Positions 18,001 through 27,265 of a DNA stretch of 64,000 nt are shown here, one piece after another; position 1 is the first letter of the stretch, and every line of letters starts with the position of its first letter. The notes below the pieces were generated by a model, which did no database searches, was not told where the DNA came from, and worked only from the letters and a program-made list of their open reading frames with translations. Where the stretch lies: assembly GCF_902497745.1 (NCBI RefSeq), contig NZ_CABVHJ010000022.1:1-64000 (forward strand). Reading direction: 5' to 3'. Origin of the DNA: Pseudomonas fluorescens (GTDB lineage: Bacteria; Pseudomonadota; Gammaproteobacteria; Pseudomonadales; Pseudomonadaceae). A program made the position numbers and the translations under genes.

Positions 18001-20183
18001 GCAAACACCTCCAGCGCTTTGCCGCTTGGCCAGCCCGGTACAGCGGTCAACATCGGTTCCAGCCAGACCGCTTGTGGATCGATCGGCCGACCGCCACGAA
18101 TGGCGGCACTCGCCGTCAGCACATCGTCGTAGGCACTGAAGCGTTTGACCGTATCGGCCAGCAGCGGCGGTGGAGGGCTGTTGTCGATGTGTATCTGACG
18201 CAGCGCGTTGTGATCGGTGCCGCTGCTGATGCGGATTTGCTCAAGCTCCGTGGGGGAAAAACGTTCGACGCTGTGGCCCAGTCGCCGCATCAACGCCTCA
18301 TTTGGCCAGTCGTGCGGGGTTTCCACTTCATGCACCCAGGCGCCGTGGCCGTTGTGGTCGATTTGCGGTTTGTAGGCGTTGGCGCGCTTCGGGTGCTTGA
18401 TGCGGTGAGTGTTGGACGTCGGGTCCGTCGTGGCTTTCTCGACGACGTACAGCTTGCCTTCCAGCGGCAGGATGTTTTCGTTGCCGTACTGATGCAGGCC
18501 ATGTCGATCGGGTTTGGCACCCGGCGAGAGCATCAGTTCATTGCGTTCGTAAGGACTCAGGTCCGGGTGCCATAAACTGTTTTTGCCGTCAGGCAGCCTG
18601 ACCGGTTTCATCCCATCGACCAACGGAGACAGCTTGACGCGAAAGGCTTCGCCGATTTGTGCGCCGGCTGTGAAAGCGGCCAGTTGAATGATGTCGGTCA
18701 CCACGCTGATGACATGCCCGGCGGCTTCTTGCCAAAGGCCTTCGGCCAGATCGACGATGCCTTCGATGACGTCGCTGGTCAGCTGGTAAGCGGTGTAGGC
18801 CATCATCAATTCACCCAGACCCGGCACGAACGGCGTGGCGATCAACAATGCGACATTGAAAATGTCCGAGAGGATTTTCTTGAAGTTGTCCCACCACGCC
18901 CAGCGCGCCTTGCTATCGGTGTCGGCGGTGGAGACGGCGATTTCCCGGGCATCGTTGAGGATTTTGTTGAGCTTTTGCTGGTAGGCGTGGCGCCAGTAAT
19001 CGCCCTGTAATTTCACCCGGCTGAATTGCAGGTTGGGATTGTCCACCGGATCCTTGCGCCACGCCGGTCGCTGATCGGTCGGATCCTGACGCGAGTGATA
19101 CCTGACGATAAACAGCCGTTGCTCAAGCTCGGCAAAGAAGTGCCCGCGCTGCTGCTGATCGACAAACTGGCTGAAAAACTGACGGTAGGTCTGTCCGGTC
19201 GATTCGCTGAATCGGTCGTCGCGAAACTGGCGCGCCAATTCATCGCGGAACGCTTTCAAAGAGTCGTACTCCTTGAGCGGGTGATCCGGGTCGTGGGGGA
19301 TGTAGACGATCAGGCGTCGAACGCCGCGACTGTCCGAAACCGTATGGGTCAGCAGTAGAACGCCGGTCAGTCGAGTGCCGAGCAGCGACAAGTCAGAGCA
19401 CTGCATGGAGCGGCCATTGAGCAGGAGTTGCGGTTTGCCTTCGGCCAGGGTCAGCAGCATTTTGTAGGCGTCGTACTGGATATCGTCCTTGATCAAGGCC
19501 AGGTGCGCGGCGACGGCGAGAGCATCCTTCTGACTCTCGCTGACCTTGTGTTGCAGCACGCCTTCGGCCAGTGGCTCGCCGGGTAGCAGGTAGCTTTCCA
19601 GATGCTTTTTATACTGTGCGCCGATATCCAGATCGCGGCACAGCGTCTGGAACTGGCTGATGGGCATGGCACCTTTGATCGGCACGACATCGAACAGACC
19701 GCGTTCGTCGGGCTGGCTGATGTAGTCCGAGCCATGCCCGATGGTTTCACTGCTGGCGAAGTTGTGCAGGGCAGCCTCCAGCAACGAAACCGTGCGGGTT
19801 ACGACGCCCCTGGAAACATCGATGGCGTACCACGGTTTGTCTTTCGGCAGGTACAGGCGCAGGAAGGTGCTTTTGACGTCCGGCTCAATGCCATGACGCT
19901 CCTTGATTTTTGCCTTGAGCAGCGGCTCGGCGAAGGCATGGAGATCGGTTTTGGCCAGCAGATGGTCAACGCGGTTCTGCGAACTCCACGCCTTGAGATT
20001 GGCGGCAGCGAGTTTGTTCAGATAGGCGGTGGGGGCGCTGGTGTACCAGGGTTGAATCTTCAGCGGCGAGGCTGCCAGGGCACGGCCCCGGCTGACGGTG
20101 GCGGTTTTGAAATGGTCGTTGACGGCGGACTTGATGAATTCGTAATGCCGCCCTTTGTCCGCAGGCTGGGGAGAGTGAGACAT
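15072..20183 (-). CDS. DUF6543 (dermonecrotic-toxin-like)/LRR/NEL giant protein, candidate E3 ubiquitin ligase
   Basis: A 1703-residue protein starting MSHSPQPADKG, with AAGGA 9 bases upstream. The first ~1100 residues are of the type annotated DUF6543/dermonecrotic toxin domain in Pseudomonas, including a hydrophobic helix pair near 440-475 (FNVALLIATPFVPGLGELMM). Residues about 1160-1290 are leucine-rich repeats (LRQLSARQCDLKEIPSSV, LEDLDLTDNRI, LRSLNLNGNPLRVPPDV). The rest is a NEL domain like IpaH/SspH ubiquitin ligases; the expected CxD motif is present as DDCGDLGAQLF with Cys1459. No Sec signal. No secretion genes are nearby, so the export route is open. Host ubiquitination is inferred from the NEL family. 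Confidence 0.88.
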   Translation of the reverse strand: MSHSPQPADKGRHYEFIKSAVNDHFKTATVSRGRALAASPLKIQPWYTSAPTAYLNKLAAANLKAWSSQNRVDHLLAKTDLHAFAEPLLKAKIKERHGIEPDVKSTFLRLYLPKDKPWYAIDVSRGVVTRTVSLLEAALHNFASSETIGHGSDYISQPDERGLFDVVPIKGAMPISQFQTLCRDLDIGAQYKKHLESYLLPGEPLAEGVLQHKVSESQKDALAVAAHLALIKDDIQYDAYKMLLTLAEGKPQLLLNGRSMQCSDLSLLGTRLTGVLLLTHTVSDSRGVRRLIVYIPHDPDHPLKEYDSLKAFRDELARQFRDDRFSESTGQTYRQFFSQFVDQQQRGHFFAELEQRLFIVRYHSRQDPTDQRPAWRKDPVDNPNLQFSRVKLQGDYWRHAYQQKLNKILNDAREIAVSTADTDSKARWAWWDNFKKILSDIFNVALLIATPFVPGLGELMMAYTAYQLTSDVIEGIVDLAEGLWQEAAGHVISVVTDIIQLAAFTAGAQIGEAFRVKLSPLVDGMKPVRLPDGKNSLWHPDLSPYERNELMLSPGAKPDRHGLHQYGNENILPLEGKLYVVEKATTDPTSNTHRIKHPKRANAYKPQIDHNGHGAWVHEVETPHDWPNEALMRRLGHSVERFSPTELEQIRISSGTDHNALRQIHIDNSPPPPLLADTVKRFSAYDDVLTASAAIRGGRPIDPQAVWLEPMLTAVPGWPSGKALEVFADASLSGHSRKYGNPQALPADTLSISLDDLNAGRLPDRVANFLTDAEFNNLLGRDVARDERVAALRNQLADTVDDRRGAVSRHVYQAGERSDKADTRIVKKTFPDLPLPLAEKLVAQARSAELQRITDEQRLPLRLKAQARELDFEASAARAYDGFYHDELFTADTERLALNTLRLNTDTFADLRLEVREGTYDGPLRCSVGPDDATTVRHLIRDEQGRYEVLDASNRQLHDADDFYESILHAVPSETRPAVGYQPGQGRGLKLSIMEDASSPAQRRTALAEPPIRPEVTIETETLVRGWPWPFAKQTPEQRVSQLYPKMNTRKVNTFIENLRREGDPVDAIVKLENERKDLHRALEKWREDHPAPMDNSGEQPYGASLDFMQTGGRHIEERLIECFERNSDQFDGQSHPPQPGYTLDLTSEFNRYDLERWWNDLRKRPDIKSHLDQITSLRLNRTPLSADPDGLLGSFPHLRQLSARQCDLKEIPSSVGQMRQLEDLDLTDNRIRLTHRSNEQLNGLVRLRSLNLNGNPLRVPPDVGRMYRLEELSLARTDIQTWPEGLFKVGTVNRHRPRSFMLDMRQAPINTLPEVTPDSDQAFVLSRARFNTSKLTNEDRVRYGRYRQSSGLGFVADYPPADGTELSHWQTPFDGPGGFSPSSALSKYREESWHDLMAEPDSDGFFSVIRKLRESADYQTDSGRRKLTKRVWEMVEAASLDSELREKLFKQIVSPDDCGDLGAQLFNSLGMKVLVSKAYAEQTSAKTLDDKLVRLARSAARLDLVSDEARVEYSRQEQQNLIDPSRLAPDEVEVHLAFERGLAQRLELPWQSEEMLYEGRSGVTKNEIETAYRMIMKREQGDGLVNAMIDLSSDNFWERHLRKTHPTQYERNDQLFEGKPELLDELREAQSQWANLTDRTRFNALTRKMEELATQLGIPHAEVFTGEPMSQRRYDKLLNDIGYQRNELSRQFTREAMRVAGL

Positions 20184-20375
20184 GGCCAATCATCCTTGAT
20201 TGTTGAGGAGTGATCAGCCTACTCAGGGCAGGGCAAAACAAAAGTTCAAAGATCGGGAGGCAAACGGCGTTGCGCAGCGCCAACCTGACGAAAATTCGAA
20301 TCTGAAAAATACATGAATACCACCTGCCGGAGCGAAAATTCGTCACCCTGATGCAGAAAAAGCCGACACGATTTG

Positions 20376-23300
20376 TTACCTCACTGTAGGGCGCGGCGCT
20401 TCAAGCATCGCCACGCTGGCGGTCTGCGTTGGCGTGCATTGTGAGGCGCTGCCCGGTTGCAGATACGGCGTCAGAATCGGCGCCATGCCCTTGAGCACCT
20501 GCACCGGCAGGGCCGAGGTGAACTTGAAGTTCTCCGCCGAACGCCCCGGAACGAACGCGGTGAGGGTGCCGAAATGGTGTTCACCGATATAGAACACAAA
20601 GGTAGCGGTGCGGTTGATCGACTTCGAACTGAGGATGCGTCCGCCCGAGCCGATGGCCTCGATGCGGTTGTCCCCGGTCCCGGTTTTGCCACCCATGGCC
20701 AGCGGGCTGCCATCAGCCAGTTTGAAACTGCCGGAAACACGTTTTGCCGTACCGGCATCGACCACTTGCGACAGCGCCTCGCGCATTGCTCTGGCCACTT
20801 CCACCGGCATCACTCGTTTGCCGACATGCGGGTCGTTGACCAGTTGCGTTTCGTACGGCGTGCCGGCGGCGAAATGCAGGCTGTCGATGCGCAGCGTCGG
20901 CATGCGCACGCCGTCATTGAGGATGGTGCCGATCAGCTCGGCCAGTGCGGCAGGGCGGTCGCCGGAGCTGCCGATAGCGGTGGCCAGCGACGGCACCAGG
21001 TGATCGAATGGATAACCGACTTTCTGCCAGCGCTGGTGAATATCGAGGAACGCCTCGATCTCGAGCATGGTGCGGATACGGCTGTCGCGGGCGCCCTTGT
21101 GCTTGCTTTTGAACAGCCAGCTGTAGACTTCCTGACGTTCGAAATGGCTGGCCTTGACGATCTCGCTGAAGGTCGCGTCAGGGTGGTGGAGCAGGTAGCC
21201 GATCATCCACAGGTCCAGCGGGTGCACCTTGGCGATGAAGCCTTGATCGGGCAAATCGTAACTGCCGGGGCCGTAGGAATCGTAGAGGCGGATCAGGCGA
21301 TCGTCGGTGAGTTTTTCGCTGAGCTTGGCGCCTTTGAGGTGTGAGCGCACGAAGGTGTTGAAGTCTTCCTGACTGGCGTCGGGCAACAAATAGCGATGCA
21401 CGGCAGCCATGCGGATCGGCGTCGGACGCATGCTGTCGAGGAAGGTGTCGAGGCGCGCTTGGGTGTCTTTGTTTTTGTATTTTTTCCAGAACTTGAGCTG
21501 GAACGAGGTGCCTTCGCGGTCGGCGAAACTGGCCAGGTATTCCTGGCGACGCGGGTCGCGATCATCCTTGAGCAATTCGGCACTGTTGTTGGGGCCGGAG
21601 TAGGTGGTGTAACGCACCAGATCGCGCATCAGGCGAATGAACGGCAGGTTGATCGACTCGCGCAGGGCATCGCGCAGGGTCGGTAGGCGGCCGTTGTCTT
21701 CCTTGCGAAAGTTGTGGAACGTGTGCAAGCCGCCGCCGGTGAAGAATGCCTCGCCGGGGCTCGCCGAGTATTTGCGATCGAGTGCGGCGCCGAGCAGCTT
21801 CGACAGGTCGTGATCCTTGTTTTGAATCAGGTAATCGATGACCCACTGGCTCAGGCGATCCTGATCGGGGACTTCGACTTTCTTCAACTCCGGCACGCTC
21901 ATCGCGCCGTACTTGTCGTGCAGTTCGGCGATGATTTGCAGGTACGTGGTGAGTACGCGCATTTTCGCCGTTGAGCCGAGTTCGAGTTTGCTGCCTTCGT
22001 TGATGTCGAAGGGCTGGTCGGTGCTGTCGGTCTGCACCCGTACGCGGGAACCGTCCGGCGTCAGTTCGAAAAGGGTGAAGCTGTAGCGCACTTGCGTGGT
22101 GCTGGTCGGCGTCAGCAAGCGTTCGCCGAGCAGGCCGATTTCAGCGGCATAGACTGGGTCGGCAAGTTTTTTCAGGTACGCGGTGGCCTGGGTTTGCAGC
22201 TCGCCCTGAAGGGTACTCGTGGCTGACAGATCGAGGCGGTCGAGATCGTACAGCGGCCGGTTGAGCATGCTCGCCAGACGACTGCGGGCGGCGCTGATGC
22301 CCTTGTTGGTTTCGATGGGCTGCATGGTCGGCTGGGTCTGCCAGTCGCGATAGCTGACCTTGCTGGCAAGGGCGGCATCGGCCAGGGCGCTGTCGATCAC
22401 AGCATTCTGCTTGAGCAGACGCAAATGGCTGTCGGTGAGGTCGGCGAGTTCCTCGCGGCCTTTGGTCAGATAATACGAAGGTCGGCGCTGGGCGATCATC
22501 AGCGAGAGCATCTCGCGCAGGGCCAGGCCTTTGTCGGCCATGGTCTTTGGATCTGTGGCCGGGTTGTTGAGTTGTTCGTTGGCTTTGTTGAAGTCGCTGC
22601 CGTACCAGACCCGCAACCCTTCCGCCATGCCATGCACTTCGCCATGCCCCGGCACCGCCGACAGCGGCACGCTGTTGAGGTAGTCACGCACGATGTTTTG
22701 CCGTGCGCCCAGCGTCTGTGGGCCCGGCTGATAGGCGCGCACGCTGGCGGACATCATCTGCCGCAGTTTTTCCGCACCGGACACCGTCAGGCCATCCGGT
22801 GAGTGACGGTACTTTTCCAGCTGCGTCGCCAGCGTGCTGCCGCCCGCCGACTGGCCGGGCAAGCGCAGCAATTTCGCCACTTGCGACCACGCCGCCATGC
22901 CGAAGCGCGGCCAGTCCACAGCGGGGTTGGCCAGCGGTTGTTTCGGGTCGAGCAAGAAACGGTTTTCAATGAACAGCAGACTGTTGACCACCACTGGCGG
23001 AATGGCTGCAAAATCAGCGTAGAGCTGTTGCGGATAGTTGTACTTGTACAGTGGCGCGGCGCGGCAGTCGGTGATCGACAGCCCGGCCTGAATCTTCTCC
23101 GAATACGGCACGAACAGGCCTTTGTCGGTGTAGCTGAGCAGCGCTGGCGAAAAGCGCGTCTGCTCGGTGACGATGTAATTGCGTTTAAGCAGGCGCGGCA
23201 GGAATTCATCGAGGGAGCTGTAACCCAGGCGCAGATCGAACGGCCCATTGCCCGGATAACGAATGGCTTCGCTGGGGCCGGGTTCGAGGGTGTACGTCAG

Positions 23301-23534
23301 TGACGCCGCGTACTGGCTGAGCTCGCGTGACTGGAAGCGCGAGGTGCGCATTTCCTTGGACGCGGCCAGTCCCACGACAATCGCGATAATCACCAGCAAC
23401 AACCAGAAAGCCTTCCACCCATGCCGGTTGCGGCGGGGTTTTTCAGGGACAGGCGCTTCATCCACTCGTTCAGTCGGAACCACGGCTTTACTCGAATCGG
23501 TTTGCCACAAAGCGCCCATAGTCGATTGATCCAT
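20376..23534 (-). CDS. Class A penicillin-binding protein-like transglycosylase/transpeptidase
   Basis: A 1052-residue inner membrane protein. A basic N-terminus and one transmembrane helix (residues 42-58, FWLLLVIIAIVVGLAAS) are followed by a glycosyltransferase 51 domain: LLFIENRFLLDP holds the catalytic Glu and GGSTLATQLEKYRHSPDG the second motif. The transpeptidase domain has the three serine acyltransferase motifs: STAK near residue 520, SIN near 626 and KTGTGDN near 948. It is longer than PBP1a/1b and is usually annotated transglycosylase domain-containing protein. It stands alone; neither neighbour is a cell wall gene. A role in peptidoglycan synthesis or repair is expected but the specific niche is unknown. 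Confidence 0.85.
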   Translation of the reverse strand: MDQSTMGALWQTDSSKAVVPTERVDEAPVPEKPRRNRHGWKAFWLLLVIIAIVVGLAASKEMRTSRFQSRELSQYAASLTYTLEPGPSEAIRYPGNGPFDLRLGYSSLDEFLPRLLKRNYIVTEQTRFSPALLSYTDKGLFVPYSEKIQAGLSITDCRAAPLYKYNYPQQLYADFAAIPPVVVNSLLFIENRFLLDPKQPLANPAVDWPRFGMAAWSQVAKLLRLPGQSAGGSTLATQLEKYRHSPDGLTVSGAEKLRQMMSASVRAYQPGPQTLGARQNIVRDYLNSVPLSAVPGHGEVHGMAEGLRVWYGSDFNKANEQLNNPATDPKTMADKGLALREMLSLMIAQRRPSYYLTKGREELADLTDSHLRLLKQNAVIDSALADAALASKVSYRDWQTQPTMQPIETNKGISAARSRLASMLNRPLYDLDRLDLSATSTLQGELQTQATAYLKKLADPVYAAEIGLLGERLLTPTSTTQVRYSFTLFELTPDGSRVRVQTDSTDQPFDINEGSKLELGSTAKMRVLTTYLQIIAELHDKYGAMSVPELKKVEVPDQDRLSQWVIDYLIQNKDHDLSKLLGAALDRKYSASPGEAFFTGGGLHTFHNFRKEDNGRLPTLRDALRESINLPFIRLMRDLVRYTTYSGPNNSAELLKDDRDPRRQEYLASFADREGTSFQLKFWKKYKNKDTQARLDTFLDSMRPTPIRMAAVHRYLLPDASQEDFNTFVRSHLKGAKLSEKLTDDRLIRLYDSYGPGSYDLPDQGFIAKVHPLDLWMIGYLLHHPDATFSEIVKASHFERQEVYSWLFKSKHKGARDSRIRTMLEIEAFLDIHQRWQKVGYPFDHLVPSLATAIGSSGDRPAALAELIGTILNDGVRMPTLRIDSLHFAAGTPYETQLVNDPHVGKRVMPVEVARAMREALSQVVDAGTAKRVSGSFKLADGSPLAMGGKTGTGDNRIEAIGSGGRILSSKSINRTATFVFYIGEHHFGTLTAFVPGRSAENFKFTSALPVQVLKGMAPILTPYLQPGSASQCTPTQTASVAMLEAPRPTVR

Positions 23535-24088
23535 TCACGCAGATTGATCGGACTTGTCTGAAGCTTAGACGGTGGTTGAGGCTGGTGAAAAAAATGTGAA
23601 GGGTTGGGAGAGGGGTGGTTGCTGAATAAATCTGAAAAGGTCAGCGGCGGGGCGAAATGAGCCTGGAGCCAACTCTGTGGCGAGGGAGCTTGCCCCCGCT
23701 CGACTGCGCGGCAGGCCCAAACCCTGCGATATCGGTTTGCCTGAAACACCGCTTTGCGGCGCAATGCTGGTAAAGCAGGGACATGACGATGCACCAATGC
23801 TGTGCAATACTCGGCGGCTTTTTCAGTGGCGAATATTCCTACGCAAAGCAGGTAATGCCTCTCCGCAAACCGGTCTTTAGCCGAGAGTTGTCGCTGAATG
23901 TTGTGGCTTATAGAGTGAAAACTCCTGCCCAAGGCTTTTTATACTGCACGCCCCGCTGATCTTTCAGGTTGCCCTGCAAGACGCGTTTGCCCATGAGGCA
24001 GGCGCGGTTTCATCTCCAGCCAAGGCTTATCGGCCGACGCTTCGATACTCGGTGGTCATATCCAATAACAAGACGAGGTTGCACCCCT
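23535..24088. other. Intergenic DNA between the PBP-like and permease genes, with a REP
   Basis: About 550 bp between divergent genes with no credible reading frame. It holds a half REP of a different family at 23676-23718 (TGTGGCGAGGGAGCTTGCCC then CCGCTCGACTGCGCGGC) and both promoters. The short open frames across it have no ribosome sites or recognisable products. Confidence 0.6.
23676..23718. repeat. REP of the GTGGCGAGGGAGCTTGC family
   Basis: Single copy of the second common P. fluorescens REP sequence; imperfect palindrome GGGAGCTTGCCCCC followed by GCGCGGC. No inverted partner is visible. Confidence 0.65.
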
Positions 24089-25510
24089 ATGCCAGTCGGC
24101 AATCAACTGCCTCACGGCGATACCGCTCAGGGCGGTCCGCTCAAACGCGAACTTGGCGAACGGCATATTCGCCTGATGGCGCTCGGTGCCTGTATCGGCG
24201 TCGGTCTGTTTCTAGGCTCGGCCAAAGCTATCGAAATGGCCGGCCCGGCGATCATGCTGTCGTACATTCTGGGTGGTCTGGCGATCCTGGTGATCATGCG
24301 CGCCCTCGGCGAGATGGCCGTGCACAACCCGGTGGCCGGTTCGTTCAGCCGTTACGCACAAGACTATCTCGGCCCATTGGCAGGCTTCCTCACTGGCTGG
24401 AACTACTGGTTCCTGTGGCTGGTGACTTGCGTCGCGGAAATCACCGCGGTGGCGGTGTACATGGGCATCTGGTTTCCCGATGTGCCGCGCTGGATCTGGG
24501 CCCTCGCGGCGCTGATCAGCATGGGTTCGATCAACCTGATCGCGGTGAAAGCCTTCGGTGAGTTCGAATTCTGGTTTGCCCTGATCAAGATCGTCACCAT
24601 CATCGCCATGGTCATCGGCGGCATCGGCATCATCGCCTTCGGTTTCGGCAATGACGGTGTGGCCCTGGGGATTTCCAACCTGTGGGCCCACGGCGGCTTC
24701 ATGCCCAATGGTGTGACCGGCGTGCTGATGTCCCTGCAAATGGTCATGTTCGCCTACCTCGGCGTGGAGATGATCGGCCTGACCGCCGGTGAAGCGAAGA
24801 ATCCGCAGAAGACCATTCCTGATGCGATCGGCTCGGTGTTCTGGCGGATTCTGTTGTTCTACGTCGGCGCGCTGTTCGTGATTCTGTCGATCTACCCGTG
24901 GAATGAAATCGGCACTCAGGGCAGTCCGTTCGTGATGACCTTTGAGCGTCTGGGCATCAAGACCGCCGCCGGCATCATCAACTTCGTGGTGATTACCGCA
25001 GCCTTGTCGTCGTGCAACGGCGGCATCTTCAGCACCGGGCGCATGCTCTACAGCCTGGCGCAGAACGGCCAGGCGCCGGCCGGTTTTGCCAAGACGTCGA
25101 ACAATGGCGTGCCACGTCGTGCGCTGTTGCTGTCGATTGCGGTGTTGCTCTTGGGCGTCATGCTCAACTATCTGGTGCCGGAAAAAGTCTTTGTCTGGGT
25201 GACCTCGATTGCCACCTTCGGCGCAATCTGGACCTGGGTGATGATCCTGCTGGCCCAGCTGAAATTCCGCAAAGGCCTCAGCGCCAGCGAACGTGCCGGC
25301 CTCAAGTACAAGATGTGGCTGTACCCGGTCAGCTCGTATTTTGCGCTGGCGTTTCTGGTGCTGGTGGTCGGCCTGATGGCGTACTTCCCGGACACGCGCG
25401 TGGCGCTGTATGTGGGACCTGCGTTTCTGGTGCTGCTGACCGTGTTGTTCTATGTGTTCAAGTTGCAACCGACCGGCGAAACGCAGGGTGCTGCGCGTTC
25501 GGCCTCTTAA
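24089..25510 (+). CDS. Amino acid permease, ProY-like (AAT family)
   Basis: A 473-residue APC-superfamily importer with 12 hydrophobic segments. Start MPVGNQLPHG is preferred because the standard N-terminus LKRELGERHIRLMALGACIGVGLFLGS follows; the frame is open 40 codons upstream without family similarity. Sequence follows E. coli ProY closely (IMRALGEMAVHNPVAGSFSRYAQ, LQMVMFAYLGVEMIGLTAGEAKNP, ILSIYPWNEIGTQGSPFV), so a proline-type or other neutral amino acid substrate is likely, but substrate cannot be read from sequence with certainty. An intrinsic terminator follows 24 bases after the stop. Confidence 0.9.
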   Translation: MPVGNQLPHGDTAQGGPLKRELGERHIRLMALGACIGVGLFLGSAKAIEMAGPAIMLSYILGGLAILVIMRALGEMAVHNPVAGSFSRYAQDYLGPLAGFLTGWNYWFLWLVTCVAEITAVAVYMGIWFPDVPRWIWALAALISMGSINLIAVKAFGEFEFWFALIKIVTIIAMVIGGIGIIAFGFGNDGVALGISNLWAHGGFMPNGVTGVLMSLQMVMFAYLGVEMIGLTAGEAKNPQKTIPDAIGSVFWRILLFYVGALFVILSIYPWNEIGTQGSPFVMTFERLGIKTAAGIINFVVITAALSSCNGGIFSTGRMLYSLAQNGQAPAGFAKTSNNGVPRRALLLSIAVLLLGVMLNYLVPEKVFVWVTSIATFGAIWTWVMILLAQLKFRKGLSASERAGLKYKMWLYPVSSYFALAFLVLVVGLMAYFPDTRVALYVGPAFLVLLTVLFYVFKLQPTGETQGAARSAS

Positions 25511-25534
25511 GTCGTAGCGGCTGAAAAAACGAAG

Positions 25535-25560
25535 CCCCGGTCGAGAGATCGGGGTTTTTT
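25535..25560 (+). terminator. Rho-independent terminator of the ProY-like gene
   Basis: CCCCGGTC-GAGA-GATCGGGG followed by TTTTTT; an 8-bp stem with one G-U pair and a tetraloop. Confidence 0.9.
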
Positions 25561-25665
25561 GTGGGCGCTGTTTCAGCCTGACCGCCGGTCTGAAACAGCG
25601 ATACAAACCCGGCGCTGAGGTTCAAATCTGTATCACTTGGCGCGGTAGTGAATAGAGGCGCAGCG

Positions 25666-27150
25666 ATGAGGATCAGCGATTTTGTCGTTCGCGAACTCGG
25701 CCGTCGCCAGGTTCTGCTGTTCTTTGTGCTGGCGACCGGGTTGTATGTTCTGCCGTTGATCCTCGCCGACTATCCCTACATCGACGACAACTGGCGTGCA
25801 CTGGCCGCCGGTAATGCGTGGGCCGGCTACGGACGCTTGTTTGCCGACTGGCTGTATCAGGCGTTGACGTTCACCGGCGCTGCGCCCGATATCTTTCCCT
25901 TGCCGCTGTTGCTCGCCACTGTGGCGATGAGCCTGGCGCTGTCCCGTCTGGCCTTTCACTACTTTGCCGAGCCGACGCTGGCCTGTTGTCTGGTGCCGTT
26001 GCCGCTCTGGTACAACCCTTTTCTGCTGCAGAATTTCTCCTATCAATACGACGGGCCGAGCATGGCTTTGAGTCTGGTCGCGATGATCTGCGCGATCACC
26101 TTTCACGGTTCGACGCGGGTGCAACGCTGGCTGGTACCGGCGGCACTGATTGCACTGGGGATCGGGCTGTACCAGATCAGCGTCAACGTCTTTCTTGGCT
26201 TGTGTTGTGTGGAATTGCTCAGTGCGCTGTACCGCAGGGCTTCGTGGTCAGAGGTCCTGCATTTGCTTGGCAGCAAGCTTGCGCAGCTCGGTCTTGGCGT
26301 CGCGATCTATGGCGTCACCGCGTACCCGTTTATGGTGGCCGGGCGCTATGCAGACGGGCTCGATGGGGCAGGGCATCCGTTCCTGCAGATCATCACCAAC
26401 ATGGGCCGCGTGCTGGAAAAAATCGCGCTGTTGTTTCACGGTGGATATCTTTGGGTCTTTGTCGCTCTGGTGCTTTGCGCGCTCTTGGGGCTGGCACGTC
26501 TCGGTCGTCCGGATCGGCGCGCTAGCATTTCGCTGATCAGTCTGGCGGCTCTAGTCGTGGTGGTGCTACTGGTGCCAGGCATCACGCTGCTGTTCCGCGA
26601 TTTCAATGAGGGCGCGCGAACGCTGATGGGCTTCGGCGTGCTGCTGGTGTTTCTGTTCTATCTCGCTCGGCTGGCATTGGCGCCCTGTCACCGCTTGTTG
26701 CCCTTGCTGCTGATCATTCCCCTGTTGGCGACGTTGTCGCTGTCGTTTGCCTACGGGCGCGTGCTGACGATGCAGAAAACCTTCGCCACGGCTGCGCTGT
26801 TCAGCCTTGGTCATGACATTGCCGCTCATCGTGAACTGCGTGAAGCCAAGCGCATTTACCTGTCGATCAACTACTCCGATCGCTGGCTGACCAGTGCCGA
26901 GGGATCGTTCCGACGGCTGCCGGTTTTGCGTTATCTGCTGAATGTCGATTACTACATGCTGGCGGAGAATCTGCCCTCGGTGGGTATCACCAATGTGGTT
27001 GCCGAGCGTGAGCGCCGTAACGCCACCCATGTCGGTTACCGGAGTTATCCAGCGCTGGTGGAGAGTCTGTATTACCGCATTTATCTGCTCGGCGATTACG
27101 GCTTTATCGTTATGAAAGAGCCGCCGCACGGACGGTTGTTGCAGTGGTGA
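25666..27150 (+). CDS. GtrII-like glucosyltransferase domain membrane protein
   Basis: A 494-residue polytopic protein with about ten hydrophobic helices in its first 380 residues and a soluble C-terminal part. The early motif YPYIDDNWRALAAGNAWAGYGR (with acidic D-D in the first periplasmic loop) and the NFSYQYDGPSMALS segment are typical of GtrII-type, GT-C fold glucosyltransferases that add glucose from a lipid carrier to O antigen. ATG at 25666 has AGAGG 8 bases upstream; a GTG at 25648 is also in frame. GtrA lies 115 bases downstream. No gtrB for making the undecaprenyl-phosphate-glucose donor is present here, so that must be supplied elsewhere. Confidence 0.85.
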   Translation: MRISDFVVRELGRRQVLLFFVLATGLYVLPLILADYPYIDDNWRALAAGNAWAGYGRLFADWLYQALTFTGAAPDIFPLPLLLATVAMSLALSRLAFHYFAEPTLACCLVPLPLWYNPFLLQNFSYQYDGPSMALSLVAMICAITFHGSTRVQRWLVPAALIALGIGLYQISVNVFLGLCCVELLSALYRRASWSEVLHLLGSKLAQLGLGVAIYGVTAYPFMVAGRYADGLDGAGHPFLQIITNMGRVLEKIALLFHGGYLWVFVALVLCALLGLARLGRPDRRASISLISLAALVVVVLLVPGITLLFRDFNEGARTLMGFGVLLVFLFYLARLALAPCHRLLPLLLIIPLLATLSLSFAYGRVLTMQKTFATAALFSLGHDIAAHRELREAKRIYLSINYSDRWLTSAEGSFRRLPVLRYLLNVDYYMLAENLPSVGITNVVAERERRNATHVGYRSYPALVESLYYRIYLLGDYGFIVMKEPPHGRLLQW

Positions 27151-27265
27151 AGCGCTGACCGTTGGTCGCAATCAGCCCTGTACCTGTAATTTCTGACAGT
27201 AGACCGTCACCGCGTGATGACCTAGGTTGGCTGTTTGGCAAAAACGGCTTGAGCAAGGAACCGAG

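Noticed and set aside
23390..23932. 180-codon frame upstream of the PBP-like gene
   Set aside because: Overlaps the PBP N-terminus in another frame and crosses a REP; no ribosome site or recognisable domain.
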